64,000 nucleotides of DNA from Acidisoma cellulosilyticum (GTDB taxonomy: Bacteria > Pseudomonadota > Alphaproteobacteria > Acetobacterales > Acetobacteraceae). A model generated the notes under the pieces. It was not told the origin of the DNA. It ran no database searches and saw only the letters and a list, made by a program, of their open reading frames with translations. Position numbers and translations under genes: made by a program. This document shows positions 42,688 to 52,320 of the stretch, in pieces. Positions within the stretch are counted from its first letter, which is position 1; every line of letters starts with the position of its first letter. The stretch lies in the NCBI RefSeq assembly GCF_020621385.1, contig NZ_JAESVA010000003.1:558001-622000 (forward strand), in the 5' to 3' direction.

Positions 42688-44649
42688 ATGAACGAATTTT
42701 CTGTCCCCTTGTCAGCCATCGCAGCGGCCGCGCCGCCGCGCCAACCTTCCGACGCGACCGGCCGATTTGACGTCGTGGTCGTCGGTGGCGGTCATGCCGG
42801 CTGCGAAGCGGCGGCGGCCTCAGCCCGCATGGGCGCGCGGACGCTGCTGCTGACCCATCGTATCGAGACCATCGGCGCGCTGTCCTGCAATCCGGCCATC
42901 GGCGGCATCGGCAAGGGCCATCTGGTGCGTGAAATCGACGCGCTCGACGGTGTCATGGGCAGGGCAGCCGATCTGGCCGGCATTCATTTCAAGCTGCTCA
43001 ACCGCAGCAAGGGTCCGGCCGTGCGTGGGCCCCGCGCGCAGATGGACCGGCATCTCTATCGCATCGCCATGCAGGAAATTCTGGCGGCGCAGCCTGGCCT
43101 CACGATCATCGCCGGCGAGGCCGCCGATATCGAACAGGACGCCCAGGGCGCGGTCTCAGCCGTGATCGACGCTGCCGGGCATCGCTATGCCTGCGGTGCC
43201 GTCGTCATCACCACCGGCACCTTCCTCAACGGCACCATTCATATCGGCGCCCAGAAATCCTCCGGCGGGCGTATCGGCGAAGCGCCGGCATTGCCCCTGG
43301 CGCAGAAGCTGCGCGGGCTCGGCCTGCCGGTCTCGCGCCTCAAGACCGGCACGCCGCCGCGCCTCGATCGCGCCAGCATCGATTGGGAGAGCCTCGCCGA
43401 GGATGAGAGCGAGCGGGTGCCGGAGCCCTTCAGCACCCTGACGCACAGCATCGGCAATCGGCTGATCAGTTGCCGCATCACCGGCACGACAGGAGCGACC
43501 CATGATCTGATCCGCGCGCATATCCACGAATCGGCCGTCTATGGCGGTCACCTCTCCGGCCGTGGGCCGCGCTATTGCCCGTCGATCGAGGACAAGATCC
43601 ATCGCTTCCCCGACCGCGACCGCCACCAGATCTTTCTGGAGCCCGAAGGCCTGCCGGAGCATCCGGGCGGCGACCTGGTCTATCCCAACGGCATTTCGAC
43701 CAGCCTGCCGGCCGCCGTACAGGATGCGATCCTCAAGACCATTCCCGGTCTGGAAAACGCCCGCGTCATCCGCCACGGCTATGCGATCGAATATGATTTC
43801 GTCGACCCCCGCGCCTTGGGACCTGATCTGGAGTTGAAGCTCGTGCGCGGGCTTTTCCTGGCCGGGCAGATCAACGGCACGACGGGGTATGAGGAAGCGG
43901 GTGCCCAGGGCATCATCGCCGGCATCAATGCGGCGCGCCGCGCGGGTGACGGCACGCCGGTTCAGGTCGATCGGTCAGAGGGCTATATCGGCGTCCTCAT
44001 CGACGACCTCATCACCCATGGCGTCACCGAACCTTATCGGATGTTCACCTCGCGCTCGGAATATCGCCTCTCGCTGCGCGCCGATAATGCCGATCTGCGG
44101 CTGACGGATAAGGGCATTGCCTGGGGCTGCGTCGGCACGGCCCGCGCGACGGCCTTCGCGGCCTTCCGTGATGCGCTGGGCGATGCCCGCAACACGGCAA
44201 GGGCGGAAATCCACACGCCGGCCCATCTCGCCGGGCTTGGGCTGAATGTGCGCGCCGATGGGCGTCCGCGCAGCGTCTATGAGGTGCTATCCTTGCGCGA
44301 TCTCGCGGCCGAGCAACTGAAAGCCGCCTTTCCGGTCCTCGCCGGATTGGCGCCAAGGGTCTATGATACGCTGGAAACTGAAGCCCGCTACGCCGCCTAT
44401 CTGGACCGGCAGGAGGCCGAGATTCGCAGCTTCAAACGCCAGGAAGACATCACGCTGCCGGAACGGCTGGACATCGCCGGTCTCGGTGGTCTCTCGGCCG
44501 AACTCCGTGACAAGCTCACCCAGCATCGCCCCCGCTCGCTCGGGGCTGCCGCTCGCATTCCGGGCATGACGCCGGCCGGCCTCGCCATTATCCTGGCCGG
44601 GCTGCGCAAGCTCGATGCGGGCGTTTCACGTGAAACAATAGGGGCATGA
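42688..44649 (+). CDS. mnmG: tRNA uridine-5-carboxymethylaminomethyl modification enzyme MnmG
   Basis: A 653-aa FAD enzyme, partner of MnmE. FAD-binding [20 protein letters not shown] is near the N-terminus. [31 protein letters not shown] and [17 protein letters not shown] follow. The very C-terminus (VSRETIGA) is encoded by a parS sequence. The gene is 4 bp from rsmG. Confidence 0.97.
   Translation: MNEFSVPLSAIAAAAPPRQPSDATGRFDVVVVGGGHAGCEAAAASARMGARTLLLTHRIETIGALSCNPAIGGIGKGHLVREIDALDGVMGRAADLAGIHFKLLNRSKGPAVRGPRAQMDRHLYRIAMQEILAAQPGLTIIAGEAADIEQDAQGAVSAVIDAAGHRYACGAVVITTGTFLNGTIHIGAQKSSGGRIGEAPALPLAQKLRGLGLPVSRLKTGTPPRLDRASIDWESLAEDESERVPEPFSTLTHSIGNRLISCRITGTTGATHDLIRAHIHESAVYGGHLSGRGPRYCPSIEDKIHRFPDRDRHQIFLEPEGLPEHPGGDLVYPNGISTSLPAAVQDAILKTIPGLENARVIRHGYAIEYDFVDPRALGPDLELKLVRGLFLAGQINGTTGYEEAGAQGIIAGINAARRAGDGTPVQVDRSEGYIGVLIDDLITHGVTEPYRMFTSRSEYRLSLRADNADLRLTDKGIAWGCVGTARATAFAAFRDALGDARNTARAEIHTPAHLAGLGLNVRADGRPRSVYEVLSLRDLAAEQLKAAFPVLAGLAPRVYDTLETEARYAAYLDRQEAEIRSFKRQEDITLPERLDIAGLGGLSAELRDKLTQHRPRSLGAAARIPGMTPAGLAIILAGLRKLDAGVSRETIGA
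44622..44637. promoter_or_regulatory. parS centromere-like site
   Basis: CGTTTCACGTGAAACA matches the ParB-binding parS consensus (TGTTTCACGTGAAACA) at 15 of 16 positions and contains a perfect 14-bp palindrome. It lies within the last codons of mnmG, about 1.5 kb from parB. Sites of this kind near gidA/gidB and parAB mark the origin-proximal segregation region in many bacteria. Confidence 0.85.
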
Positions 44650-44653
44650 CATC

Positions 44654-45262
44654 GTGACGACTGCCCTTGGCCCCGCGCTGTCGAGCGATATCCGGCAGCG
44701 CCTGGACCTCTATGCCGCCTTGCTCGCCAAATGGAATCCGACCATCCGGCTCATCAGCGCGCAGGACGTCTCCGCCATTCGGGAGCGTCATATCGAGGAT
44801 TCACTGCAGCTTCTGCCCCTGATACCCGAGGGTATCGATGGCGCTATCGATCTGGGTTCCGGCGGTGGGCTGCCCGGCATCGTCCTGGCCTTGGCCTCCG
44901 GCATTCATTTCGACCTTGTGGAATCGGACCTGCGGAAAGCCGCCTTCCTGCGTGAGGCGGCTGGCCTGACCGGCGCACCCGTCACCATTCATGCCGCGCG
45001 TATCGAGGCCCTGACCATCCCGCCAAGCGCGCTGATCACGGCCCGCGCCCTCGCCCCTTTGCCGAAGCTTCTCGCTCTCGCCTACCCGCTGCTCGCCCCC
45101 GGCGGAATTTGCCTTTTCCCGAAAGGCGAGCGCGCGGAGGCCGAATTGCAGGAGGCCGAGGAGGCCTGGTCCATGCATATCGACAGCATCCCCAGCCGCA
45201 CCGCCCCCCAGGCGCGGCTTCTCCTGATCCGCGACCTTCATCCCAAGAGGCAGATTGCATGA
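44654..45262 (+). CDS. rsmG: 16S rRNA (guanine-527-N7) methyltransferase
   Basis: A 202-aa SAM methyltransferase with motif DLGSGGGLPGIVLALAS and FDLVESDLRKAAFLREA. Loss of RsmG causes low-level streptomycin resistance in other bacteria. It starts with GTG at 44654 and overlaps parA (ATGA), the conserved gidB-parA arrangement. Confidence 0.94.
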   Translation: MTTALGPALSSDIRQRLDLYAALLAKWNPTIRLISAQDVSAIRERHIEDSLQLLPLIPEGIDGAIDLGSGGGLPGIVLALASGIHFDLVESDLRKAAFLREAAGLTGAPVTIHAARIEALTIPPSALITARALAPLPKLLALAYPLLAPGGICLFPKGERAEAELQEAEEAWSMHIDSIPSRTAPQARLLLIRDLHPKRQIA

Positions 45263-46146
45263 GCGCCTCCTCCCGCCTGCGCGCGATGATCGATTCAGAC
45301 CGCAAACTGGTCTCGGCCGATCTCGCTGACCGCAAGCTAGCGCCGCCCCCGTCATCGACCCGCGTTCTCGCTATCGCCAATCAAAAGGGCGGTGTCGGCA
45401 AGACCACGACAGCGATCAATCTGGCGACGGCCCTGGCCGCAACCGGCTATGCCGTGCTGCTGATCGACCTCGACCCGCAAGGCAATGCCTCGACCGGCTT
45501 CGGCCTGCCGCGCAATGCCCGCGGCACCGGCACCTATTCCGTTCTGGTGGAAGGCACGCCGGTTGCCGATGCGGTCCGCGAGACCATCGTGCCGGGCCTG
45601 TCCATCCTGCCGGCCGACCCCGATCTGTCGGCCGCCGAGCTGGAATTGGTCTCCGTCGAACGGCGGGAGACCCGGCTGCGCGACGCTTTGGAAGCCTGGC
45701 CGGATCGGGCGCGGCATCATTTCGTCATCATCGACTGCCCGCCCAGCCTCGGTCTGCTCACCCTCAACGGCTTGCTGGCCGCCAATGACGTGATCGTGCC
45801 TTTGCAGTGTGAATTTTTTGCGCTTGAGGGCATCACTCAGATCACCCAGACTATCGAGGCCGTGCGGCGCAGGCTGAACCCTGGCCTCTCGCTCCATGGC
45901 ATTGTGCTGACGATGTATGACCGCCGGAACAATCTCTCGGATCTGGTGGCGGATGACGTCCGCAGCTTCTTCGGTAAGAAAGTGTATGAGACTGTGATTC
46001 CCCGAAATATCCGCATTTCCGAAGCGCCCAGCCACGGCAAGCCGGTCATGCTCTATGACTTCCGCTCCCCCGGCGCCCAGGCCTATATCCGCCTCGCGGC
46101 CGAGCTTGTGGATCGCCTCGGGCTGCCCACGGATCGCGCGGCGTGA
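45259..46146 (+). CDS. parA: Chromosome partitioning ATPase ParA
   Basis: A 295-aa deviant Walker ATPase. The P-loop KGGVGKTTTAINLATALAA, DLDPQGNASTGFG and HFVIIDCPPSLGLLTLNGLL are visible. An N-terminal extension of about 35 residues precedes the ATPase core. The ATG overlaps the rsmG stop; the longer upstream frame is a shadow. With ParB and parS it segregates the origin. Confidence 0.95.
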   Translation: MSASSRLRAMIDSDRKLVSADLADRKLAPPPSSTRVLAIANQKGGVGKTTTAINLATALAATGYAVLLIDLDPQGNASTGFGLPRNARGTGTYSVLVEGTPVADAVRETIVPGLSILPADPDLSAAELELVSVERRETRLRDALEAWPDRARHHFVIIDCPPSLGLLTLNGLLAANDVIVPLQCEFFALEGITQITQTIEAVRRRLNPGLSLHGIVLTMYDRRNNLSDLVADDVRSFFGKKVYETVIPRNIRISEAPSHGKPVMLYDFRSPGAQAYIRLAAELVDRLGLPTDRAA

Positions 46147-47012
46147 GCGCGCGTGACGCTGGCCCCAGACTGGGCCGTGGCCTCGCGGCCCTGCTGGGTG
46201 AGGATAGCAATACCGGTCCGCGCTCTGCCGTCATCCAGCATATCGCGCTCGATCTGCTAACCCCCGGCCCCTTTCAGCCGCGCACGCAGTTGGACCCGTC
46301 GGAATTGGCGGCACTGGCCGCCTCCATTCGGGAACAGGGCGTCCTGCAGCCGATTTTGGCCCGGCCCGATCCCAAAAATCGTGGTCATTTCCAGATCATC
46401 GCGGGGGAGCGGCGGTGGCGCGCGTCGCAGCAGGCCGGCTTGCATGAAATCCCGGCTCTGGTCCGCGAATTGGAAGACACGGCCGCCATGGCGGCTGCCC
46501 TGGTCGAAAACCTGCAGCGCGAAGACCTCAACCCCATCGACGAAGGCGAAGGCTATCGCCGCTTGATGGAGGAGTTTTCGCTGACGCAGGAACGGGTCGC
46601 CGATAGCGTCGGCAAGTCGCGCAGCCATATCGCCAATACGGTCCGCCTGCTCAAACTGCCCTCGGCCGTTCAGGTCGAACTTCGTCGCGGCACCATCAGC
46701 GCCGGCCATGCGCGCGCGCTGCTGACACACCCTGATCCGGCGAAGGCAGCGCTCGCCGTCATCGCCCAGGGTCTGAATGTGCGTCAGACCGAGGCGCTGA
46801 CCAGCCGCCAGGGCCAAGGCGAAGACGGCGCGCCCAAGCGTCGCGAGGCGCCACCCAAGGACCCGGATACAAGGTTGATCGAGCGGGAATTGGAGGAACG
46901 GCTCGGCCTTGCCGTCTCCATCACCGCCCGCGGTCGCGGCGGCAGCCTGCAGCTTCAGTATAAAACCTTCGAGCAGTTGGAAGGTCTTATCACCCTTCTC
47001 ATGCAGAAATAG
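46143..47012 (+). CDS. parB: Chromosome partitioning protein ParB
   Basis: A 289-aa ParB. The N-terminal LGRGLAALLGED is followed by the CTP-binding domain (GPFQPRTQLDPSELAALAAS, IIAGERRWRASQQAGL). A KorB-like helix-turn-helix (ERVADSVGKSRSHIANTVRL) binds parS. It starts with GTG overlapping parA (GTGA). Confidence 0.95.
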   Translation: MSARDAGPRLGRGLAALLGEDSNTGPRSAVIQHIALDLLTPGPFQPRTQLDPSELAALAASIREQGVLQPILARPDPKNRGHFQIIAGERRWRASQQAGLHEIPALVRELEDTAAMAAALVENLQREDLNPIDEGEGYRRLMEEFSLTQERVADSVGKSRSHIANTVRLLKLPSAVQVELRRGTISAGHARALLTHPDPAKAALAVIAQGLNVRQTEALTSRQGQGEDGAPKRREAPPKDPDTRLIERELEERLGLAVSITARGRGGSLQLQYKTFEQLEGLITLLMQK

Positions 47013-47023
47013 TCGCGGTTTCA

Positions 47024-47527
47024 ATGATCCACTATCAGCTTCAATGCCATCAGGGCCATGCCTTCGACGGCTGGTTCAAAGACAGCGCGTCCTTCGACGA
47101 TCAGGCCAAAGCCGGTTTCGTCAACTGCCCCGGCTGCAACAGCACCGAGGTCACAAGGGCGCTGATGGCGCCATCGCTCGGTCGCGGCACGAAGAAATTC
47201 GAAACGACCGCGCCCAAGATCGAGCCGCCTCGCGCCGATAATCGGGACAGCCTGCCGGTGGCCGCCACAGGTCCCACCGCCGCCGCCATTGCCGAAAACG
47301 GCCTGCCGGACAATGTCCGCGCGCTGCTGCAACGGCTCAGGTCGGAAGTCGAACGCAGCTGTGACTATGTGGGCGCCGAATTCGCCGAGGAAGCCCGCCG
47401 CATCCATTACGGTGAGACCGACCCCCACGGCATTTACGGGGAGGCCACGGCGACCGAGGCGGAAGCGCTGGCCGAGGAAGGGATCGATATCGGCGTCCTG
47501 CCCTGGCTGCCCCGCTCCGACAGCTGA
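47024..47527 (+). CDS. DUF1178 family protein
   Basis: A 167-aa protein beginning MIHYQLQCHQGHAFDGWFKD, with FVNCPGCNSTEVTRALMAPS forming a likely zinc knuckle, and a C-terminal helical domain ending in the acidic EADPHGI-like EIHYGETD region of the family (ARRIHYGETDPHGIYGEA). DUF1178 has no assigned function. It lies 11 bp after parB on the same strand. Confidence 0.87.
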   Translation: MIHYQLQCHQGHAFDGWFKDSASFDDQAKAGFVNCPGCNSTEVTRALMAPSLGRGTKKFETTAPKIEPPRADNRDSLPVAATGPTAAAIAENGLPDNVRALLQRLRSEVERSCDYVGAEFAEEARRIHYGETDPHGIYGEATATEAEALAEEGIDIGVLPWLPRSDS

Positions 47528-47560
47528 TCCTTCGGTAAGGTTAAGGTCGCGACGGCCGGA

Positions 47561-49891
47561 TCAAACCGGCAATCCGTGTTCCCGCGCCCAGCTGCTGAGC
47601 GGGTCGCGCAGGCTCGCCGCCAGCGGGTTATGGCTGCGGATGGCGCTCAGCACCTTGCGGAAGCCGGCCAGATCGACCTTGCGCAGCAGCGTCTTCACGC
47701 GCAGCAGCGAAGCCGGCGACATCGACAGCGAATGGAACCCAAGGGCGACCAGGATCAGCGCCTCCAACGGCCGCCCGGCCGCCTCGCCGCAGAAGGACAG
47801 CCAGACGCCCTCCGCCTCCGCGTGGCGCACGACGGAATCCAGCAAATCCAGCACCGGCGGTGAAATCAGGTCGTAGCGACCGGCCAGATTAGGCGTGCCG
47901 CGATCGGCCGCGAACAGAAACTGCATCAGATCGTTCGATCCGACCGAGACGAAATCGACCTCTTTCATCAGCTGCGGCAGCTGCCACAGCAGCGCCGGCA
48001 CTTCCAGCATGGTGCCGACCTGCAGACGCGCCGGCCTGTGCTCAAGCCGCGCCACCTCGGCCTCCAGCAGGCCGCGCGCCGCGCGAAATTCCCCGATCGT
48101 CGCGACCATCGGAAACATGATCGACAGATCCCGGCCCTGCGCCGCCGACAGCATGGCGCGCAGCTGGCGCCGCAGGATCATCGGCCGGTCAAGCCCGATG
48201 CGCAGCGAGCGCCATCCCATGGCCGGATTTTCGCTCTCCGGCAGATTGGCGGTCGGCAGCAGCTTATCGCCGCCCAGATCGAGGGTGCGGAACAGAACCG
48301 GGCGCCCGGCCGCACGATCTAGCACCCGCGTATATTCCGCGATCTGCCGGCCCATGAGCTTTTCGCTCGCCAGAAAACCTTCCTCGGCGGCGTGGTCGGC
48401 CAGCGGCGATTCCGGCCTGTGCTGTGCCAGGAGCGCAATTTCGGTGCGATACAGGCCGATACCGGCAGCACCGGTCGCTTCAAGCTGCGGCAATTCCAAC
48501 GGCAGGCCGAGATTGATCATTAGCGATAGGCTGACACCGTCCGCCGTCACCGCCGGCTGATCACGAAGCGCGAGGGATTGCGCCGCCTGCGCCCGTTCCA
48601 GCGTGATCGCGCTGGCATAGGCCTGGCGCACCTCATCGCCGGGGCGGAGGATGAAAATCCCGTCCTCGGTATCCAGAATACCTTCGTCGCCGTCCTGGCA
48701 GGCATCGACGACACCGCGGGCGTCCGACAGCGCCGGCAGCCCGAGAGACCGCGCCAGAATGGCCGCATGCCCGGCCGCACTGCCTTCTTCGATGACGATT
48801 CCGGCGATACCGCGCGCATGCCAATCCAGCAGCTCGGCCGGGCCCAGACGCCGGGCGACCAGAATCGCCCCTGCCATCTCCTGCACATCCACGATAGGGC
48901 GCGGCTGCCCACACGGGTCCAGGCGATGCAGCTGGGCGACCAGGCGATTGCCCAGATCCTCGATATCGACCAACCGCTCGCGCAGATAAGGGTCGGGGAT
49001 CCGCCGCATCTTCTCGCGCAGCTCCCCCAGCACGCGGATCACTGCAGCCTCGGCCGAAAACCCGCCCTCGATCATGGAGGAGACACGCTTCAGCCAGCCG
49101 GCATCGGCCGCGATCATACGATAGGCCGCGATGATATCGCTCGACGCATCGTCGGTCATGGAGGCCGAGGTACCGCGAATAAGCTCCTCCAACCCGTGGC
49201 GCATCTGCTCGCTGGCCGTCACCAGGCGCTGCTGTTCCACCGCAGGATCGGCCGCCAGAACCTGGCGATGCGCGAAGCGCTGCTCGGCCCGCACGATCGG
49301 TCCCATGACGATGCCGGAGGCCAGCGCCAGCCCATCGAACCGCCTGGGCAAGGTCGCGCCGAAGCCTTCGTCCCGCACTTCCACGGCACCGGCCGCCGTC
49401 AGCATCTCCGCCAACAGCATGGCAACCGTTTCCAGCGATTCCTGTTCGATATCGGAGAAGCGGCGCGGCGCACGATTCTGCACCGTCAGCACGCCGATGA
49501 TATGGCCCGAGCGGCGGACGGGAATGGCAAGCAGGGACGCGAAGGCCGCCTCCCCGGTCTCGGGCCGCTGGGCGAAGGCCGGGTGTTCACGGGCATCGGC
49601 CAGGTTCAGCGCACTGCCCATGGCCGCCACCAGCCCGACGATGCCTTCGCCCAGCCGCAGGCGCGTGCGGCCGACGGCTTCCAGTTCCAGTCCGCAGGTC
49701 GCGATGAGTTCAAGAACCTCGCCGGTCCGCATCACGTAAAGCGAGCAGACCTCCGTCGCCAATTCACCGGCGACGAGTTCGATCAGCTTGGGAAGCGGCG
49801 TATTCCCAAGGGCCAGGCGCTCCCGCAGACTTGCGAAGAGCCGCCTGGGCGTCCAGGGCGCAGTATCAGAGCGCGGGGCGGGCTGGTCCAC
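47561..49891 (-). CDS. ptsP: Phosphoenolpyruvate-protein phosphotransferase PtsP (enzyme I-Ntr)
   Basis: A 776-aa enzyme I with an N-terminal GAF domain (about residues 25-170). The phosphohistidine is in GIVIEEGSAAGHAAILARSL. The barrel motifs GLYRTEIALLAQ, DFVSVGSNDLMQFLFA and LSFCGEAAGRP follow. It starts the nitrogen PTS, sensing glutamine/2-oxoglutarate through GAF in other species. It starts with GTG and overlaps the preceding gene by 26 bp. It is a second enzyme I besides ptsI at 26 kb. Confidence 0.93.
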   Translation of the reverse strand: MDQPAPRSDTAPWTPRRLFASLRERLALGNTPLPKLIELVAGELATEVCSLYVMRTGEVLELIATCGLELEAVGRTRLRLGEGIVGLVAAMGSALNLADAREHPAFAQRPETGEAAFASLLAIPVRRSGHIIGVLTVQNRAPRRFSDIEQESLETVAMLLAEMLTAAGAVEVRDEGFGATLPRRFDGLALASGIVMGPIVRAEQRFAHRQVLAADPAVEQQRLVTASEQMRHGLEELIRGTSASMTDDASSDIIAAYRMIAADAGWLKRVSSMIEGGFSAEAAVIRVLGELREKMRRIPDPYLRERLVDIEDLGNRLVAQLHRLDPCGQPRPIVDVQEMAGAILVARRLGPAELLDWHARGIAGIVIEEGSAAGHAAILARSLGLPALSDARGVVDACQDGDEGILDTEDGIFILRPGDEVRQAYASAITLERAQAAQSLALRDQPAVTADGVSLSLMINLGLPLELPQLEATGAAGIGLYRTEIALLAQHRPESPLADHAAEEGFLASEKLMGRQIAEYTRVLDRAAGRPVLFRTLDLGGDKLLPTANLPESENPAMGWRSLRIGLDRPMILRRQLRAMLSAAQGRDLSIMFPMVATIGEFRAARGLLEAEVARLEHRPARLQVGTMLEVPALLWQLPQLMKEVDFVSVGSNDLMQFLFAADRGTPNLAGRYDLISPPVLDLLDSVVRHAEAEGVWLSFCGEAAGRPLEALILVALGFHSLSMSPASLLRVKTLLRKVDLAGFRKVLSAIRSHNPLAASLRDPLSSWAREHGLPV

Positions 49892-50945
49892 GACTTACCA
49901 GCATCGCTTCGGCCTCGTCGAGCAGCTGGGCGATGACGGCCGCCACGGGCCGTTCCTCGCGCACCATACCCACCGACTGGCCGGCCATGACAGACCCCTC
50001 GTCCACATCCCCCTCGATCACCGCACGCCGCAGCGCGCCGGCCCAGAAATGCTCGATCGAAAGCTGACCTTCCTCCCGGCTCACTTCATTCGCCTGGAAG
50101 CGCTGCAGGGTTTCAGCCTGCACCTGCAAAAAGCGCTTCGTGCCGGCATTGGTCAGCCCGCGCACGGGAATGACCGGAAAGCGCTCGTCCAGCTGGACGG
50201 AGGGCAGCGCATCCCGCGCATTGGCGCGGAAAAACGCCTTTTTGAAATTGGCATGGGCAATGCTCTCGCTGGTCGCCGCGAAAAGCGTGCCCAGCTGCGC
50301 GCCGGCCGCGCCCATTTCCAGCAGGCCCAGGATCGCGTCGCCGCGCCCCAGACCGCCGGCCACGAAAACCGGCACGTCGCGCATCACGGGCAGAATTTCC
50401 TGCGCCAGCACCATCAGCGAGACGGGGCCGATATGCCCGCCGGCTTCCGAGCCTTCGATGACCAGCGCATCCGCGCCCGAGCGCACCAGGCGCTTGGCCA
50501 GAACCAAGGCCGGCGCGAAGCAGACAAGCTTGGCGCCGCCATCCTTCACGGCTCGGACAGCCGCGCCCGAGGGCACACCGCCGGCCAGCACGATATGGCC
50601 GACGCCGGCCCGCAGGCAGACCGCGATCAGCTCATCCAATGCCGGATGCATGGTGATCAGATTGACGCCGAAGGGCTGTTTCGTCAGCGCCTGGGTGCCC
50701 GCGATCTCGGCCTCCAGCAAAGCCGGCGACATCGAGCCGCAGGCGATCACGCCGAAACCGCCGGCATTCGAAATCGCCGCCACCAGATGGCGTTCGCTCA
50801 CCCAGCTCATCGCCCCGCCCATGATGGCGTAGCGGCTGCCGAGGAAGGCCGTTCCCCGGCTCCACAAGGCGTCCAATTGCGGCGAAACCGCGCGGTCCAG
50901 GCTCTCGGTCGCCGTCACGGCATTACGCTCCAGATCAAGCTGCAT
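49866..50945 (-). CDS. Nitronate monooxygenase / NPD-like FMN enzyme
   Basis: About 359 aa, a TIM-barrel FMN enzyme of the 2-nitropropane dioxygenase family. It has AIMGGAMSWVSERHLVAAIS, NAGGFGVIACGSMSP, GVNLITMHP, LVIEGSEAGGHIGPV and PVFVAGGLGRGDAILGLLEM with GAAGAQLGTLFAATSES. Members oxidise nitronates or reduce enoyl thioesters (FabK). It sits between lysC and ptsP with overlaps of 11 and 26 bp. The start is uncertain among ATGs at 50945 and 50954. Confidence 0.83.
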   Translation of the reverse strand: MQLDLERNAVTATESLDRAVSPQLDALWSRGTAFLGSRYAIMGGAMSWVSERHLVAAISNAGGFGVIACGSMSPALLEAEIAGTQALTKQPFGVNLITMHPALDELIAVCLRAGVGHIVLAGGVPSGAAVRAVKDGGAKLVCFAPALVLAKRLVRSGADALVIEGSEAGGHIGPVSLMVLAQEILPVMRDVPVFVAGGLGRGDAILGLLEMGAAGAQLGTLFAATSESIAHANFKKAFFRANARDALPSVQLDERFPVIPVRGLTNAGTKRFLQVQAETLQRFQANEVSREEGQLSIEHFWAGALRRAVIEGDVDEGSVMAGQSVGMVREERPVAAVIAQLLDEAEAMLVSRGPARPAL

Positions 50946-52152
50946 CGAGGCCATAGGCCGTGTGAAGGGACCGCACCGCAAGCTCGGTATAGTCCGAGGC
51001 GATCAGGATGCTCACCTTGATTTCGCTGGTCGAAATCACCTGGATATTGATCCCCTTCTCGGCCAGCGCCTTGAACATCGTGCTGGCGATACCGGCATGG
51101 CTGCGCATGCCGACACCCACGACGCTGATCTTGGCGACATTGGTATCGGCCAGCAAATCCGCGTAGCCGATATCGACCCGCTTCTGCGCCAGTGCCGCCT
51201 GGGCGCGCGCCAGATCGGTCTTGCCGACGGTGAAGGTCATGTCGGTCATGCCCTCCTCGGAAATATTCTGGACGATCATATCGACATTCACATTCTCGTC
51301 CGCGAGCGTGGTGAAGACCGCCGCCGCCACACCCGGCCGGTCCGGCACCCGCCGCACGGTGAGCTTTGCCTCATCGCGCGAATAGGCGATTCCGGACACG
51401 ATTTCCTTTTCCACGATCTCATCCTCATCCACGACAAGCGTGCCGGGCAGGTCCTGGAAGCTGGACAGGACCTGAACGCGCACGCGTTCCTTCATCGCCA
51501 ATTCGACGCTACGCGTCTGCAATACTTTCGCACCGACCGAAGCCAGCTCCAGCATTTCTTCGAAGGAAATGCGTTCAAGCTTCCGTGCTTTGGGCACCAT
51601 ACGCGGGTCGGTCGTATAGATGCCATCGACATCCGTATAGATGTCGCAACGATCGGCCTTCAGGGCTGCCGCCAGCGCCACCGCCGAGGTGTCCGACCCA
51701 CCCCGGCCGAGCGTGGTGATGCGGTTATCCGGGCCGATGCCCTGGAAGCCGGTGACGACCGCGACCTGACCCAGACCCATACGCCGCACCAATTCGCTGC
51801 CCTCGATCCGCTCGATCCGGGCCTTGCCATGGGCGCCATCGGTATGAAACGGCACCTGCCAGCCGGCCCAGGACCGCGCCTCGATGCCGAGATTCTGCAA
51901 CGCAATCGCGACCAGGCCGGCGGTAATCTGCTCGCCGGTCGAAACCACGGCGTCATATTCCCGCGCGTCATGCAGGGGCGAGAGGCTCTGGCACCAGCCA
52001 ACCAACTGATTGGTGGTGCCGGACATGGCCGAGACCACGACCGCTACCTCATTCCCGGCCTCGACCTCACGGCGGACGCGCTCAGCGACATTACGAATAC
52101 GATCGAGATCGGCGACGGAGGTGCCGCCGAACTTCATGACAATCCGGGCCAT
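50935..52152 (-). CDS. lysC: Aspartate kinase
   Basis: A 405-aa aspartokinase. It opens MARIVMKFGGTSVADLDRIR, with STGEQITAGLVAIAL, TLGRGGSDTSAVALAAAL and two C-terminal ACT domains (residues about 265-400; VSGIAYSRDEAKLTV, KISVVGVGMRSHAGIAST). It catalyses the first step to lysine, threonine and methionine and is usually feedback regulated through ACT. Start at 52152 has AAAGG upstream. It is divergent from ubiG. Confidence 0.95.
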   Translation of the reverse strand: MARIVMKFGGTSVADLDRIRNVAERVRREVEAGNEVAVVVSAMSGTTNQLVGWCQSLSPLHDAREYDAVVSTGEQITAGLVAIALQNLGIEARSWAGWQVPFHTDGAHGKARIERIEGSELVRRMGLGQVAVVTGFQGIGPDNRITTLGRGGSDTSAVALAAALKADRCDIYTDVDGIYTTDPRMVPKARKLERISFEEMLELASVGAKVLQTRSVELAMKERVRVQVLSSFQDLPGTLVVDEDEIVEKEIVSGIAYSRDEAKLTVRRVPDRPGVAAAVFTTLADENVNVDMIVQNISEEGMTDMTFTVGKTDLARAQAALAQKRVDIGYADLLADTNVAKISVVGVGMRSHAGIASTMFKALAEKGINIQVISTSEIKVSILIASDYTELAVRSLHTAYGLDAA

Positions 52153-52320
52153 GATACCTTTCCAAAGCAATCCCATGCGGGATCGCATTCCAAGCTTCGC
52201 CTCTCTGGTCGTCACGGGGAATAGGCGCGCGGCGGCCGAGGCTTTATGACTGCGCCGAGGCCGACAAGCAGGCCTCCGTGCGGCCGGAACACATAGCCGC
52301 GCTATAGCTCAGGGGCAATG
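52153..52320. promoter_or_regulatory. Divergent promoter region lysC/ubiG
   Basis: About 170 bp between divergent lysC and ubiG, an arrangement common in alphaproteobacteria. AGGGG just before ubiG serves as its ribosome-binding site. No consensus promoter stands out. Confidence 0.35.
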
